Positions 9,331-17,938 of a DNA stretch of 64,000 nt are shown in pieces. The notes beneath the pieces were generated by a model. It had not been told where the DNA came from. It searched no databases and saw only the letters and a list, made by a program, of their open reading frames with translations. The translations under genes were made by a program, and so were the position numbers. The first letter of the stretch is position 1. Every line of letters starts with the position of its first letter. This DNA is from Bacillus sp. HMF5848 (GTDB lineage Bacteria; Bacillota; Bacilli; Bacillales; HMF5848): positions 4,267,501 to 4,331,500 of the forward strand of contig NZ_RWIV01000001.1 of NCBI RefSeq assembly GCF_003944835.1. Reading direction: 5' to 3'.

Positions 9331-10071
9331 ATGTTAAAGCAAAGGCAAGATGCATGGACAGAAGAGAATGATTTATTGCTAGCTGAAACAGTGTTACGTC
9401 ACGTGCGTGAGGGAAGTACACAGTTAAATGCATTTGAGGAAGTCGGAGATAAACTAAATCGCACATCAGCAGCCTGCGGATTCCGTTGGAACGCTGTTGT
9501 TCGTCATGATTATGAGAAAGCGTTAGCATTAGCTAAAAAACAACGTAAACAGCGTCAACGAGCTCTAGGTGGAGAGGCTGCTAAAAAGCAGTTACTTTAT
9601 ACGCCACCAACGCCTCAAATAGAGGAATTTGCTGATGATATGTCTCTTGATACGTCCACTATGGAAGTGGAATCTGAGACACATGCTCAAGGTAAAGAAA
9701 TGAATAAAGAGAGTACAATAGAGACGCCAGTAGTTCAAACAACGAACAAGCAAAATGCACCATTGTCATCTATTGATCAAGTTATATCATTCTTGCAGAC
9801 TTTACGATATCAAGATATGAGCAACTCTCGTTTACAAAACGAAAACAGACGCTTACTAGATGAGAACAAGGCATTACAAGCTAGAGTAAAAGAGCTTGAA
9901 AAGAAAGTAACAGAACTAGAGGACAATGCTACAACTGTTCAAGAAGATTATGAGACATTGATGAAAATTATGAATCGTGCACGTAAATTAGCACTATTCG
10001 ATGAAGAAGAAAGACCTGCTACTAAATTTAAGATGGACAGAAATGGAAATTTAGAAAAATTAGCTGAATAG
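9331..10071 (+). CDS. rsfA: RsfA family prespore-specific transcription factor
   Basis: 246 residues. The N-terminal 60 form a Myb/SANT-like DNA-binding domain (Trp in AWTEEND, Trp in [14 protein letters not shown]), followed by a basic KKQRKQRQR stretch. A low-complexity acidic linker and a long coiled coil (about 155-215, [19 protein letters not shown]) follow, probably for dimerisation. B. subtilis RsfA modulates sigma-F-dependent prespore genes and sits, as here, close to lipL and pta. AGGGAG precedes the ATG. Confidence 0.9.
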   Translation: MLKQRQDAWTEENDLLLAETVLRHVREGSTQLNAFEEVGDKLNRTSAACGFRWNAVVRHDYEKALALAKKQRKQRQRALGGEAAKKQLLYTPPTPQIEEFADDMSLDTSTMEVESETHAQGKEMNKESTIETPVVQTTNKQNAPLSSIDQVISFLQTLRYQDMSNSRLQNENRRLLDENKALQARVKELEKKVTELEDNATTVQEDYETLMKIMNRARKLALFDEEERPATKFKMDRNGNLEKLAE

Positions 10072-10138
10072 CTCAAACATTCATAAACTATCAGGTTGAT
10101 TGCAAGAGGTCCCCTCCTCCGAATATATAGTTAATATA

Positions 10139-10171
10139 AAAAGGCACTGACTACAGCATCAGTGCTTTTTC
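10139..10171. terminator. Bidirectional terminator overlapping the lipL stop
   Basis: Stem AAAAAGCACTGA/TCAGTGCTTTTT (one bulge). The last lipL codons and its stop lie inside the hairpin, and the other arm ends rsfA transcription. Confidence 0.85.
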
Positions 10172-10978
10172 ATTTCTTTCAGTAATCCTCATCAAGTTTT
10201 TTTCAAACATTGCCCATTCATTACCTTGTAAGGAATCTATATAAATATCAGCATGTGAATAACTTTTTAACACACGGAACATGTTTAGCATAACGTCTTG
10301 TGTAGGCATACTGTTACCCGTAAGTTCACTTAATGAAGCCATTGTTTCTGGCTTTATATTCGGATACACAAACTTTGTTTCTTGACCGTTTAATGCGCGT
10401 CGATAGAATTCTCGAACTAATTCAGCACGCTTGGCTCCACTTCCCTGTAAGCAAAGGTATACTTGTACAGCTACGCCACCTCGTAGACGTCGCTGTGACG
10501 TACCGGCAAACTTTTTGCCTTGTATACTAATATCATAGCTTCCCGGACAATATGAGCCGACTACTTCACCAGCTTGCATATTTACATTGTTAGCAGAAAA
10601 CGTGTCTGCTAAAAAAGCAAGCATCGCGTCATACCCTCTATTAATATCTATGCCACGGTCTCTTTCAGAATATATTAATGTTACATTTAAAACACCTTCG
10701 TCAAGAACAACCGCAAGTCCACCAGAATTTCTTACAATAACGTTGTAGCCTTCATCGTGTAAATATGCTAAGCCTTCTCGTAAAAAAGGCAAACGCGTAT
10801 CTTGAATACCTAACACGACTGTTTTTTCATGTACCCATGACCTCATTACACTTGGGCTTTCACCAGAACCTACTGATTGACATAGCGTATCATCCATCGC
10901 AAATGAATGTAGTGCAGACATATGAAGCCCTGTATTCGTTTGGTCTATGATTCTATATTGTTGCTGATCTAAGAGCAT
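10151..10978 (-). CDS. lipL: Octanoyl-[GcvH]:protein N-octanoyltransferase
   Basis: 275 residues of the biotin/lipoate protein ligase-like fold. LipL moves the octanoyl group from GcvH to the E2 subunits of 2-oxoacid dehydrogenases in lipoic acid synthesis. The catalytic Cys is C144 in SYCPGSYD, with the conserved Lys following in QGKKFAGTSQRR, and RNSGGLAV forms the substrate-loop motif. The open frame extends to 11134, but the extra N-terminal part is unlike the family, so the ATG at 10978 (MLLDQQQYR) is used. Synteny with rsfA and pta supports the identity. Confidence 0.9.
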   Translation of the reverse strand: MLLDQQQYRIIDQTNTGLHMSALHSFAMDDTLCQSVGSGESPSVMRSWVHEKTVVLGIQDTRLPFLREGLAYLHDEGYNVIVRNSGGLAVVLDEGVLNVTLIYSERDRGIDINRGYDAMLAFLADTFSANNVNMQAGEVVGSYCPGSYDISIQGKKFAGTSQRRLRGGVAVQVYLCLQGSGAKRAELVREFYRRALNGQETKFVYPNIKPETMASLSELTGNSMPTQDVMLNMFRVLKSYSHADIYIDSLQGNEWAMFEKNLMRITERNEKALML

Positions 10979-11079
10979 TGTAATCACCACATTTTTTATA
11001 AAAATCAAGTTTATTATTATTTTAATCGATTGTAGATTTTTTAGCGAGATAAGGAGTTCACTCTTCACCAATAAGCTAA

Positions 11080-11107
11080 AAAGCCCCCCTTTGAAAGGGA
11101 AGCTTTC
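11080..11107 (-). terminator. Intrinsic terminator of pta
   Basis: On the minus strand, stem AAGC-CCCTTT/AAAGGG-GCTT followed by TTTTAG. It lies about 65 bp past the pta stop. Confidence 0.8.
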
Positions 11108-11169
11108 TTCACAAATGATTCCATCACTTAACAATTATCTTGTGCAAGTCAACGGTTAAGCTTGGTTTC

Positions 11170-12147
11170 TTAACCGTTTGGTAATGCTTGGGCAGCAGAG
11201 ATAAGTGCTAAGTTGTATACATCTTCTGCATTACAACCGCGTGATAGGTCATTAACTGGTTTATTCAACCCTTGTAAAATTGGTCCTACCGCTTCAAATT
11301 CGCCTAAGCGTTGCGCCATTTTATAGCCAATGTTCCCCGCTTCTAAGCTTGGGAAAACAAACACAGTTGCATCTCCTTGGATTTCCGATTCTGGCGCTTT
11401 CTTTTGTGCTACTGATGGAACGTAAGCTGCATCAAACTGGATTTCACCATCCACTCTAAAGGATGAATCCATCTCTTTTATTAAACGTACTGCTTCTGAA
11501 ACTTTATCCGTTTCTGGTGATTTTGCAGAACCCTTTGTTGAGAAACTTAACATTGCCACTCTTGGATGTATGCCAAATGTACGAGCTGTTTTCGCACTTT
11601 CTACAGCGATTTCAGCTAACTCCTGGCTATTAGGTGAAATATTAATAGCACAATCTGCAAACACGTACTTTTCACGACCACGAACCATAATAAATACACC
11701 TGATGTTCTATTTACGCCAGGCTTTGTTTTTATAAGCTGTAGAGCTGGTCGTACAGTTTCTGCTGTTGAATGCACAGCCCCACTTACAAGTCCATCCGCT
11801 AGTCCCATATGCACTAGCATAGTACCGAAATAATTAACAGATGATTTTAGTATTTCTTCGGCTTGCTCTGGTGTTGCTTTACCTTTACGACGCTCAACAA
11901 ATGACGCTACCATCGCATCCATTTCAGCATAGTTTGCCGGATTAATAATTGTAATGTCCGCTAAGTCTATGTATTTAGCCTTTTCTTGAATTTCAGCTGC
12001 ATCACCTAATAAAATCGGCTCAATTAGTAAATCACGTTTTAAATTTGACGCTGCCGTTAGGATACGCTCATCTGTTCCTTCTGGAAATACAATTCTTAAA
12101 TTCTTCCCTTTAATTTGTTGTTTAACTACCTCAAATAAATCGCTCAA
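11170..12147 (-). CDS. pta: Phosphate acetyltransferase
   Basis: 325 residues, the full length of the short Gram-positive Pta/EutD type. It converts acetyl-CoA and phosphate to acetyl phosphate in the cytoplasm, the first step of acetate overflow. Family signatures include GLVSGAVHSTAETVRPALQ, the nearby KTKPGVNRTSG, and the C-terminal NDLSRGCNAEDVYN. The start is TTG at 12147, with AAGGAGG 7 nt upstream. It is divergent from hemQ, as in B. subtilis. Confidence 0.97.
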   Translation of the reverse strand: MSDLFEVVKQQIKGKNLRIVFPEGTDERILTAASNLKRDLLIEPILLGDAAEIQEKAKYIDLADITIINPANYAEMDAMVASFVERRKGKATPEQAEEILKSSVNYFGTMLVHMGLADGLVSGAVHSTAETVRPALQLIKTKPGVNRTSGVFIMVRGREKYVFADCAINISPNSQELAEIAVESAKTARTFGIHPRVAMLSFSTKGSAKSPETDKVSEAVRLIKEMDSSFRVDGEIQFDAAYVPSVAQKKAPESEIQGDATVFVFPSLEAGNIGYKMAQRLGEFEAVGPILQGLNKPVNDLSRGCNAEDVYNLALISAAQALPNG

Positions 12148-12498
12148 GGAAAATCCTCCTTATAATTTTCAAAAATGTATAGTAACCGAGTCGCATAAGA
12201 GTATTGCCGAAATAAGGAATTGCTTTTTCAATACTACTCTCATGTTTGTTCAGCCTGTTTTAATGGACAAACCCCCCTTGTCCATTAATTCGACAAGACG
12301 TCACTTTTTGTCGGCCGCTTTTCTTAAGAATACTTTAGTTTTCCATCAAAATAAATGCATATACTCACACATGTATAAAGTTTTTATTTTTTTAATTTTC
12401 TAAATAAAGGAAAGTAAAGGTAGGAATTTTTAAATGATAGGTCAAACTATGTTATAGTTTAGTTGTGACAAATATCATTTTTTACAGGAGTGAAACGA
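12148..12498. promoter_or_regulatory. pta-hemQ divergent promoter region with 17-bp palindrome
   Basis: No gene fits here. A perfect palindrome AAACTATGTTATAGTTT lies at 12444-12460 and includes a -10-like TTATAGT, about 40 bp before the hemQ start, so it could be an operator. Nearer pta there is an imperfect dyad AGTATTG/CAATACT (about 12208-12236). Neither matches a site I can name. Confidence 0.45.
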
Positions 12499-13242
12499 AT
12501 GAGTGAAGCAGCTCAAACACTAGATGGTTGGTATAGTTTACATGATTTACGAGCAGTTGATTGGTCTGCGTGGAAACTGTTGTCGTCAGATGAGCGCGAA
12601 GCCGCTATTGATGAATTTAGAGCTATCTTAGCAAAATGGGATTCGACTGAGGAGCAAAAGCAAGGTAGTCACGCTGTATATTCAGTTGTTGGGCAAAAAG
12701 CTGATCTCATGCTTATGATTTTACGTCCAACACTTGAGGAATTGAATGACATAGAAACAGAGCTAAACAAAACAAAGCTAGCTGAATATTTATTACCTAC
12801 ATATTCTTATGTTTCTATTGTTGAGTTAGGCAATTACTTGCCTGGAGAAGAAGACCCTTATCAGAACCCAGAGGTTCGTCGTCGTTTATATCCGACTTTA
12901 CCAAAGTCTAAGCATATTTGCTTCTATCCAATGGACAAGCGACGCCAAGGTGAGGATAACTGGTATATGCTTCCTATGGATGAACGCCGAAGCTTAATGC
13001 GTTCGCACGGAATGGTGGGTCGCAAATATGCTGGAAAAGTGATTCAGGTTATTACCGGCTCCGTAGGTCTTGATGACTACGAGTGGGGTGTTACACTATT
13101 TAGTGATGATGCTCTACAATTTAAAAAACTCGTATATGAAATGCGTTTTGATGAAGTTAGTGCCCGCTACGGTGAGTTCGGCTCCTTCTTCGTAGGGAAT
13201 ATTTTAAACACTGATAAAATCTCTTCATATTTGTATATTTAA
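12499..13242 (+). CDS. hemQ: Coproheme decarboxylase (HemQ)
   Basis: 247 residues of the chlorite dismutase-like superfamily. HemQ decarboxylates coproheme III to haem b with H2O2, the last step of the Gram-positive haem pathway. The radical-forming Tyr is Y143 in CFYPMDKRR with K147 close by, and the proximal haem ligand is H170 in [13 protein letters not shown]; each is two positions before the Geobacillus numbering 145/149/172. The ATG at 12499 is chosen because AGGAG lies 8 nt upstream, whereas an upstream in-frame GTG overlaps that site. Confidence 0.95.
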   Translation: MSEAAQTLDGWYSLHDLRAVDWSAWKLLSSDEREAAIDEFRAILAKWDSTEEQKQGSHAVYSVVGQKADLMLMILRPTLEELNDIETELNKTKLAEYLLPTYSYVSIVELGNYLPGEEDPYQNPEVRRRLYPTLPKSKHICFYPMDKRRQGEDNWYMLPMDERRSLMRSHGMVGRKYAGKVIQVITGSVGLDDYEWGVTLFSDDALQFKKLVYEMRFDEVSARYGEFGSFFVGNILNTDKISSYLYI

Positions 13243-13246
13243 TGTT

Positions 13247-13278
13247 AGTCAGGCTCAATAGTGAGCCTGACTTTTTTT
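13247..13278 (+). terminator. Intrinsic terminator of hemQ
   Basis: Stem AGTCAGGCTCA/TGAGCCTGACT with a 4-nt loop and a T7 tract, a few bases past the hemQ stop. Confidence 0.95.
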
Positions 13279-13507
13279 GTGGTGATTGAAGGTCGTAGGT
13301 CTTTTTATCCCCTACTATTAGGAGCAATTTTTTAAGCGTTGACAAAGGATACTTATCATCAACTGGTACTTGTTTTTTCTTAGGCATAATGCCGAAACCC
13401 TTCACATATCTATAAACTAGATAGCCATGTTGATTTATAAATTAGTTCCACTTTTCAGCTTCTGTCATATATAAGTTATGAAGGTTTGAGAAATGAGAGG
13501 GGAGGCC

Positions 13508-13870
13508 ATGGCTGTTATACTTACAACTTAAGAGTAATTCAAACTATTAGCAAGAATTGAAGCGCGCAGAGGCAGAAGGGGGCTGGGCACTCGGAACGTT
13601 CACGGTTGGCAATATTGGCGTAAACCCGAGTTTAATCCGACTGTTAAGACTTTAAAAAGCTAGCAAACATGAAAGCTTCAAAACAGGTTATTTTATTAGC
13701 CTTCGCAAAAAACACATTAATTCAGCACGAATATTAGGCACAACTACTATCCTGCTAGCTCTTCATTGTGATTTATTTCCATTCAGACGGAAAGTATCCA
13801 TCACAATGATTCAATCCATAGAATACAGGGCGTGATAAAAACGCACTGTTTCTTTTCACCAACACAAGAA
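13508..13870 (+). pseudogene. cwlJ: Degenerate cwlJ (spore cortex-lytic hydrolase) remnant
   Basis: Conceptual translation aligns colinearly with CwlJ across several breaks. From ATG 13508, MAVILTT-stop-E-stop-FKLLARI matches the CwlJ N-terminus. After a frame change, RAEAEGGWALGTFTVGNIGVN matches its catalytic region, including the RAEAEG glutamate motif. HESFKTGYF matches the middle, and YFHSDGKYPSQ-stop-FNP with GRDKNALF matches the C-terminal WYF..GDCPAQWYNQPF..F. At least two TAA, a TGA at a Trp position, frameshifts and a shortened middle show it is dead. A good GGGGAGG site still precedes the ATG. CwlJ needs GerQ, which is intact just downstream, and the pair is adjacent in many Bacillus genomes. 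Confidence 0.85.
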
Positions 13871-13939
13871 AATTGTCCTGGTGTATATAGTCAATGTTTT
13901 CAAGGTTTGTAGATAGAAAATCTGAGGAGGGTGTATATT

Positions 13940-14446
13940 TTGACAAATCAAAACCGTCAGCAGCAAAGTCCTTATGGAATGAGTTATGGTGCAGGCACAC
14001 CTGCTAGCTATGACTTTACTGGCTACAATCCTTATCCGATGAGTTACAGCGGAGGAGGGCAACCAGGATTTACAGTTCCGGGCTATCAAGCACCGGTAGC
14101 AGGCTTTTATGGGCAACCTGGCACAGGTGGGTCATCTTTGACATCTTTTATTCCTGGTATGCTACCATTAGAAGAATCGTATATTGAAAACATTTTACGA
14201 TTAAACAAAGGTAAAATAGCAACAGTGTATATGACGTTTGAAAATAACCGTGAATGGAATGCAAAAATATTTAAAGGCATTATTGAGGCTGCTGGACGTG
14301 ATCACATAATTTTGAGCGATCCTCAAACAGGTATGCGTTACTTATTGTTAATGATTTATCTTGACTACATCACGTTTGATGAAGAGCTTGATTATGATCT
14401 TACATTTGGCGGAAGCGTGCCAATGGCGCAATTTCCTCCTAGATAA
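13940..14446 (+). CDS. gerQ: Spore coat protein GerQ
   Basis: 168 residues, similar to B. subtilis GerQ (YwdL). The N-terminal half is rich in Gly, Gln, Tyr and Pro (QNRQQQSPYG...), and the conserved C-terminal domain runs from about residue 75 (PLEESYIENILRLNKGK, WNAKIFKGIIEAAGRDH). GerQ sits at the cortex/coat border, is cross-linked by transglutaminase Tgl and is needed for CwlJ-dependent germination. The start is TTG at 13940, with AGGAGG 9 nt upstream; an in-frame GTG directly abuts the AGGAGG. It lies just downstream of the broken cwlJ. Confidence 0.92.
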   Translation: MTNQNRQQQSPYGMSYGAGTPASYDFTGYNPYPMSYSGGGQPGFTVPGYQAPVAGFYGQPGTGGSSLTSFIPGMLPLEESYIENILRLNKGKIATVYMTFENNREWNAKIFKGIIEAAGRDHIILSDPQTGMRYLLLMIYLDYITFDEELDYDLTFGGSVPMAQFPPR

Positions 14447-14639
14447 GTAGCTAAGTGAAAGTGCTGTCTGAGGCGCTAAAGCAAAACGGGCACCGTAGAA
14501 GCTCTGACTTTGAGGAGATTGGCAAAGGACTTTGACTGATATTTTTATAGGGTGGTGTTTTTTGTAATCTCTTTAAGGTGGAGGCTTGAGCTAAAAAAAG
14601 TTGAGAATGCGCTACCTTCGATATATGTTGATGCTGGAA

Positions 14640-14745
14640 ACAATTTATGCGCGCTTTTGTGTCGATATTGCGCGCAATTTTGTCGAGATCGCGCTACACT
14701 CTGTCGATAATGCGCACTACCAAGTCGTGGTCGCGCAACAGCATG
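14640..14745. repeat. 21-bp repeat array B (short, degenerate)
   Basis: Four to five 21-bp units beginning GCGCGC, GCGCGC, GCGCTA, GCGCAC and GCGCAA, each but the last carrying (T)GTCGA or GTCGT at the same offset. It is the same 21-bp period and core as arrays A and C, with GCGC in place of GCACG and no 19-bp linker seen. The 14447-14829 interval holds no other gene. Confidence 0.75.
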
Positions 14746-14748
14746 AAA

Positions 14749-14785
14749 CAAGGGTCCGATTAGGCTATCTATCGGACCCTTAATA
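14749..14785 (-). terminator. Terminator-like hairpin after the PadR gene
   Basis: Stem AGGGTCCGAT/ATCGGACCCT with a 10-nt loop, followed by TTGTTT on the minus strand. The U-tract is weak. Confidence 0.6.
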
Positions 14786-14829
14786 TTTGTTGGACTTTAG
14801 CTCTTCGCAAGGCGTGCGAAGTACTTTAA

Positions 14830-15360
14830 TTATTTCGTGTACAGCTCCGTCAACTTTTTAAGAAATTCAATTTGCAATTTGTATTGTGCGAATAAATTTT
14901 CTGCTGTTAGCTCAGTCACTTCATCAAGCTTCCCCATCGCTACTCTCTTGGCTTCAATACCGGCCTTTTGTTTTTCTAAATCAGCTTGTAAAGTATTTAT
15001 TTGAACTGATAGTAGCTCTACAATCTCTTCACCAACTAGATCTTGAATAAATCCGAGTCCCGTGTATAAATTACTTGGTAGACATACAGATGATTGTTGT
15101 AATGACTCCTTCAACAATGTAAGAAACTCTTCTTCTCCATTTTCGGTAATTTGATAAATAGCTTTTATGCGATTACCTGTTTTTTCAACAGTAGCAATCT
15201 CTACTAATTCTTCCTTTTCCATTTTCTTGAGTGCATGATAAATAGACCCTGGTAAAATACCTGCCCACAAATCGGTTTGACTTTGTTGCAGTATTTGCTG
15301 AATTTCATATCCGGACATAGGCTTCATGCGAAGTAGACCAAGCACCATTAGACGTGTCAT
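14830..15360 (-). CDS. PadR family transcriptional regulator
   Basis: 176 residues. The N-terminal winged helix (MVLGLLRMKPMSGYEIQQIL, then SIYHALKKMEKEELV) is typical of PadR, and a C-terminal helical part (about 110-176, coiled-coil-like) is for dimerisation, as in PadR-s2 proteins. It lies last in a unit with an ABC exporter ATPase and permease, a common arrangement in which PadR represses an exporter. GAGGAG lies 6 nt before the ATG. Confidence 0.9.
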   Translation of the reverse strand: MTRLMVLGLLRMKPMSGYEIQQILQQSQTDLWAGILPGSIYHALKKMEKEELVEIATVEKTGNRIKAIYQITENGEEEFLTLLKESLQQSSVCLPSNLYTGLGFIQDLVGEEIVELLSVQINTLQADLEKQKAGIEAKRVAMGKLDEVTELTAENLFAQYKLQIEFLKKLTELYTK

Positions 15361-15375
15361 ATTATTCTCCTCAAC

Positions 15376-15399
15376 ATTAAGTATTCAATATTAAGTATT
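15376..15399. promoter_or_regulatory. Direct repeats before the PadR gene (possible operator)
   Basis: ATTAAGTATT occurs twice, at 15376 and 15390, 14 bp apart, 16 bp upstream of the padR-like start. A different pair, AACGTTG at 16905 and 16919, also 14 bp apart, precedes the ABC ATPase. The equal spacing suggests operators, but the sequences differ. Confidence 0.4.
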
Positions 15400-15429
15400 A
15401 GTGTAACATATTTTACCTTTTTTAAAATA

Positions 15430-16173
15430 TTATGATGAGGCTTTTTTTATGAAGCTTTGCCTTTCTTCCCATTTAAATGTAATAGCTGCGAGCATAACCA
15501 TCATGATCATATAAAGCATTGGCACTAGCATACCTAGTAAAAATGTATTCTGATCATATGCATTGATGGATGTGATCAGCCCCTTCACATAATATTCAAA
15601 CGGCAGCAAGTTACCAACTGTAGAAATCCATGACGGTGTACTTTGTAATGAGTAAAACGTCTCACTCATAAATATCATAGGCAACTGTATAAGATTTGAA
15701 AAGATGTTAATTTGTCCTTCATTATTTGCTAGGTTAGCGATAAAAAAACCCATACTCGTAAAGCAGAGTGTTCCCACCGTCACCAACACGAAAGTGGCTA
15801 AAATTGATGTATATGTCACTTGAATATGAAAATAAAACATGCCTATAAGCCACACAACCATATTCAAAGCAACACCTATTACGGTCCGTGCCAACGTCAT
15901 AATAAACACAAAGGATACTGTTGACATAGGGGTTAGTTTCAATAGTTTGTAAACACCTTTGCTTCTCTGTGAGTACACTTGAAAGGATATACCTTGCATA
16001 CCCCAAAATAATGTACTAATGGCCGTCACACCACATATTGTCTTTACTTGCATCATTTCTTGGTCAAAAAATATACCTAACCCTATCATTAATCCAACTG
16101 GAAACAGCAACGCATAAAACAAACTTATTTTGTCTCTTAAAGATGTCATAACCATAGATTTAAAAATAATCAT
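15430..16173 (-). CDS. ABC-2 type exporter permease
   Basis: 247 residues with about six membrane segments, an ABC-2 membrane protein. It follows the ATPase with a 1-bp gap and has AAGGAGG before its ATG. With one ATPase and one permease it should form a homodimeric or 2+2 exporter; the substrate (lipid, peptide or drug) cannot be inferred. Confidence 0.87.
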   Translation of the reverse strand: MIIFKSMVMTSLRDKISLFYALLFPVGLMIGLGIFFDQEMMQVKTICGVTAISTLFWGMQGISFQVYSQRSKGVYKLLKLTPMSTVSFVFIMTLARTVIGVALNMVVWLIGMFYFHIQVTYTSILATFVLVTVGTLCFTSMGFFIANLANNEGQINIFSNLIQLPMIFMSETFYSLQSTPSWISTVGNLLPFEYYVKGLITSINAYDQNTFLLGMLVPMLYMIMMVMLAAITFKWEERQSFIKKASS

Positions 16174-16174
16174 G

Positions 16175-16879
16175 TCAGTTTACCTCCTTGCATGTTAATT
16201 GTAAATATAAACTGTCTAGGTCCTTCGCATTAAACTGTTTACAAAGCTCAAGAGGTTCACCTTCCGCTATAATGACTCCTTCATTAATCATAATGACACG
16301 GTGTGCTAGTTTCATTACCTCATCCATGTCATGTGATGTTAACACTACTGTTTTTCCATCATTGTAAAGTTTACCAATCAACTGATGAATTTCCATACGT
16401 GCACGCGGGTCAAGAGCTGCCGTTGGTTCATCTAAAAAAACTAATTCTGGATCATGAATTAATGACGCTGCTATCGCAAGTCTTTTTTGTTGTCCTCCCG
16501 AAAGTTTAGCTGCTTCTGTATGGCTACAATCTGTCAATCCACACCTGGATAACAACTCCTCCACATCAAGCTTCCTCATCTTCTTTTTATAAAAGGCTGC
16601 AAAAATCTGTAGGTTCTCAACGGTTGTTAAACCTGGGAAAAACGGAACGGATTGCAGTTGCACCCCCATGTGCGTTTTATGTTGGACCTGCCAATAGTTG
16701 ATCTCCCCCTTATCTGGTTTACGCAGCCCTACAAGCATTTCTAACGTTGTTGATTTTCCTGCTCCATTGGGACCAATCACTGCTAAAATTTCATGTTTAA
16801 AAATGTTAATATTCATACTTTTCACGATGTTTCTTTGTCCATAGCTTTTTTGAATCGAGTTCGCGTTAATATAAAACAT
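16175..16879 (-). CDS. ABC transporter ATP-binding protein (exporter)
   Basis: 234 residues with Walker A GPNGAGKS (about 36-43), signature LSGGQQKR, Walker B ELVFLDEP and the H-loop LTSHDMDE. It is of the CcmA/drug-resistance class that pairs with ABC-2 permeases. It is first gene of the ATPase-permease-PadR unit, with GGAGG before the ATG. Confidence 0.93.
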   Translation of the reverse strand: MFYINANSIQKSYGQRNIVKSMNINIFKHEILAVIGPNGAGKSTTLEMLVGLRKPDKGEINYWQVQHKTHMGVQLQSVPFFPGLTTVENLQIFAAFYKKKMRKLDVEELLSRCGLTDCSHTEAAKLSGGQQKRLAIAASLIHDPELVFLDEPTAALDPRARMEIHQLIGKLYNDGKTVVLTSHDMDEVMKLAHRVIMINEGVIIAEGEPLELCKQFNAKDLDSLYLQLTCKEVN

Positions 16880-17469
16880 TTCACTTTCCTCCTTCGATTT
16901 TAATAACGTTGTTTATTCAACGTTGACTATTTAACTTTGAGTTAATTATAACCTTTTCTTTCTCACTAGTAAAATATTTCCTTTCGACAAAATGTGAGCA
17001 TTTGAAAATGGAACGCACTACATGTGAGTTAAGATTGGACAACGAGTCGTGAGATGACGCATGTCTTCACATCACACTTTGTTGCATCGTAATCAAAGAA
17101 GGTTATTCTAGAAAACTCTCTGACAACGTGGGCTAAACAGGCATGTAGTTCAAAAATATACCCTAAGCGATTTTTTAATCAATGAACCTGATGCCGGTTT
17201 TTCATAATGACAATGATAAAAGGATTTTTGCGTTATTATAAACATGTGAAACATTGCACACAGATACATTGTAAAATCAATAAATGCACAGATAAATCAA
17301 CTATTTTTAATAATAAAAAACGCAGTAGGCTAGATCCTCTGCGTTTTTCTATGTGCTTAGTTGGTCAAAATTCATACGATCTGCCTTGTTGTTTACCTTG
17401 AGAATGTAACTTTTTTGCTTCACAACCGAACTACTTACGATATAGTTATTCTCTAATTTCATGTCAACG
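16880..17469. other. Gene-free interval upstream of the ABC exporter
   Basis: 590 bp without a credible gene. It contains AACGTTG direct repeats at 16905 and 16919 close to the ATPase start, and the ywdK terminator near 17315. The short frame at 17207-17401 has no family resemblance and overlaps the terminator. Confidence 0.6.
17315..17348. terminator. Intrinsic terminator after ywdK
   Basis: Stem AAAAACGCAG/CTGCGTTTTT with a 13-nt loop. It is symmetric, so it may work on both strands. Confidence 0.85.
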
Positions 17470-17841
17470 CTACAAGTGTTTTAGTGCTACAATTGCTACT
17501 AACACCCATCCTGCTAAAAAGGATACTCCTCCTAGTGGTGTAATGGCTCCTAGCACACCTATTTGAGTTAAACTTAATACATATAGGCTTCCGGAGAACA
17601 AAATAATCCCAACGAGAAATAACCAGCCAGATGTATGTAACATGCCCACATTAGGAAGCTTTATCATTAATAGTGCCACCGTTACAATTGCGATAGTATG
17701 GAACATCTGATATTGCACACCTGTTTGCCACGTTTCGATATATTTATCCGGAATACGCCCTTCTAGTAAATGAGCGCCAAATGCGCCAAGTGCGACTGAC
17801 AAAAACCCGCTAATAGCGCTAATAAGTAAGAAAATCTTCAT
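17470..17841 (-). CDS. ywdK: DUF423 family small membrane protein
   Basis: 123 residues, the length of B. subtilis YwdK, with four predicted membrane helices and family features SVALGAFGAHLLEGR and GVLGAITPLGGVSFLAGW. The function is unknown. The start is the second ATG (17841), 8 nt from GGAG; the first ATG is too close. Confidence 0.9.
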   Translation of the reverse strand: MKIFLLISAISGFLSVALGAFGAHLLEGRIPDKYIETWQTGVQYQMFHTIAIVTVALLMIKLPNVGMLHTSGWLFLVGIILFSGSLYVLSLTQIGVLGAITPLGGVSFLAGWVLVAIVALKHL

Positions 17842-17938
17842 GACCATTGCTCCTTTTTTCTCTACATGATACCCTAATCTTAACTATTTCACCGAAGATT
17901 GCAACTTTTCAGCTTATAAAAGAGGTGGTAAGCTTTTT

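Noticed and set aside
13157-13405. Minus-strand frame after hemQ
   Set aside because: It overlaps the hemQ 3' end and its terminator, and looks like chance.
13801-13815. In-frame TGA in the cwlJ remnant as another selenocysteine codon
   Set aside because: It replaces a Trp, and the same remnant has TAA stops and frameshifts; simple decay explains it.
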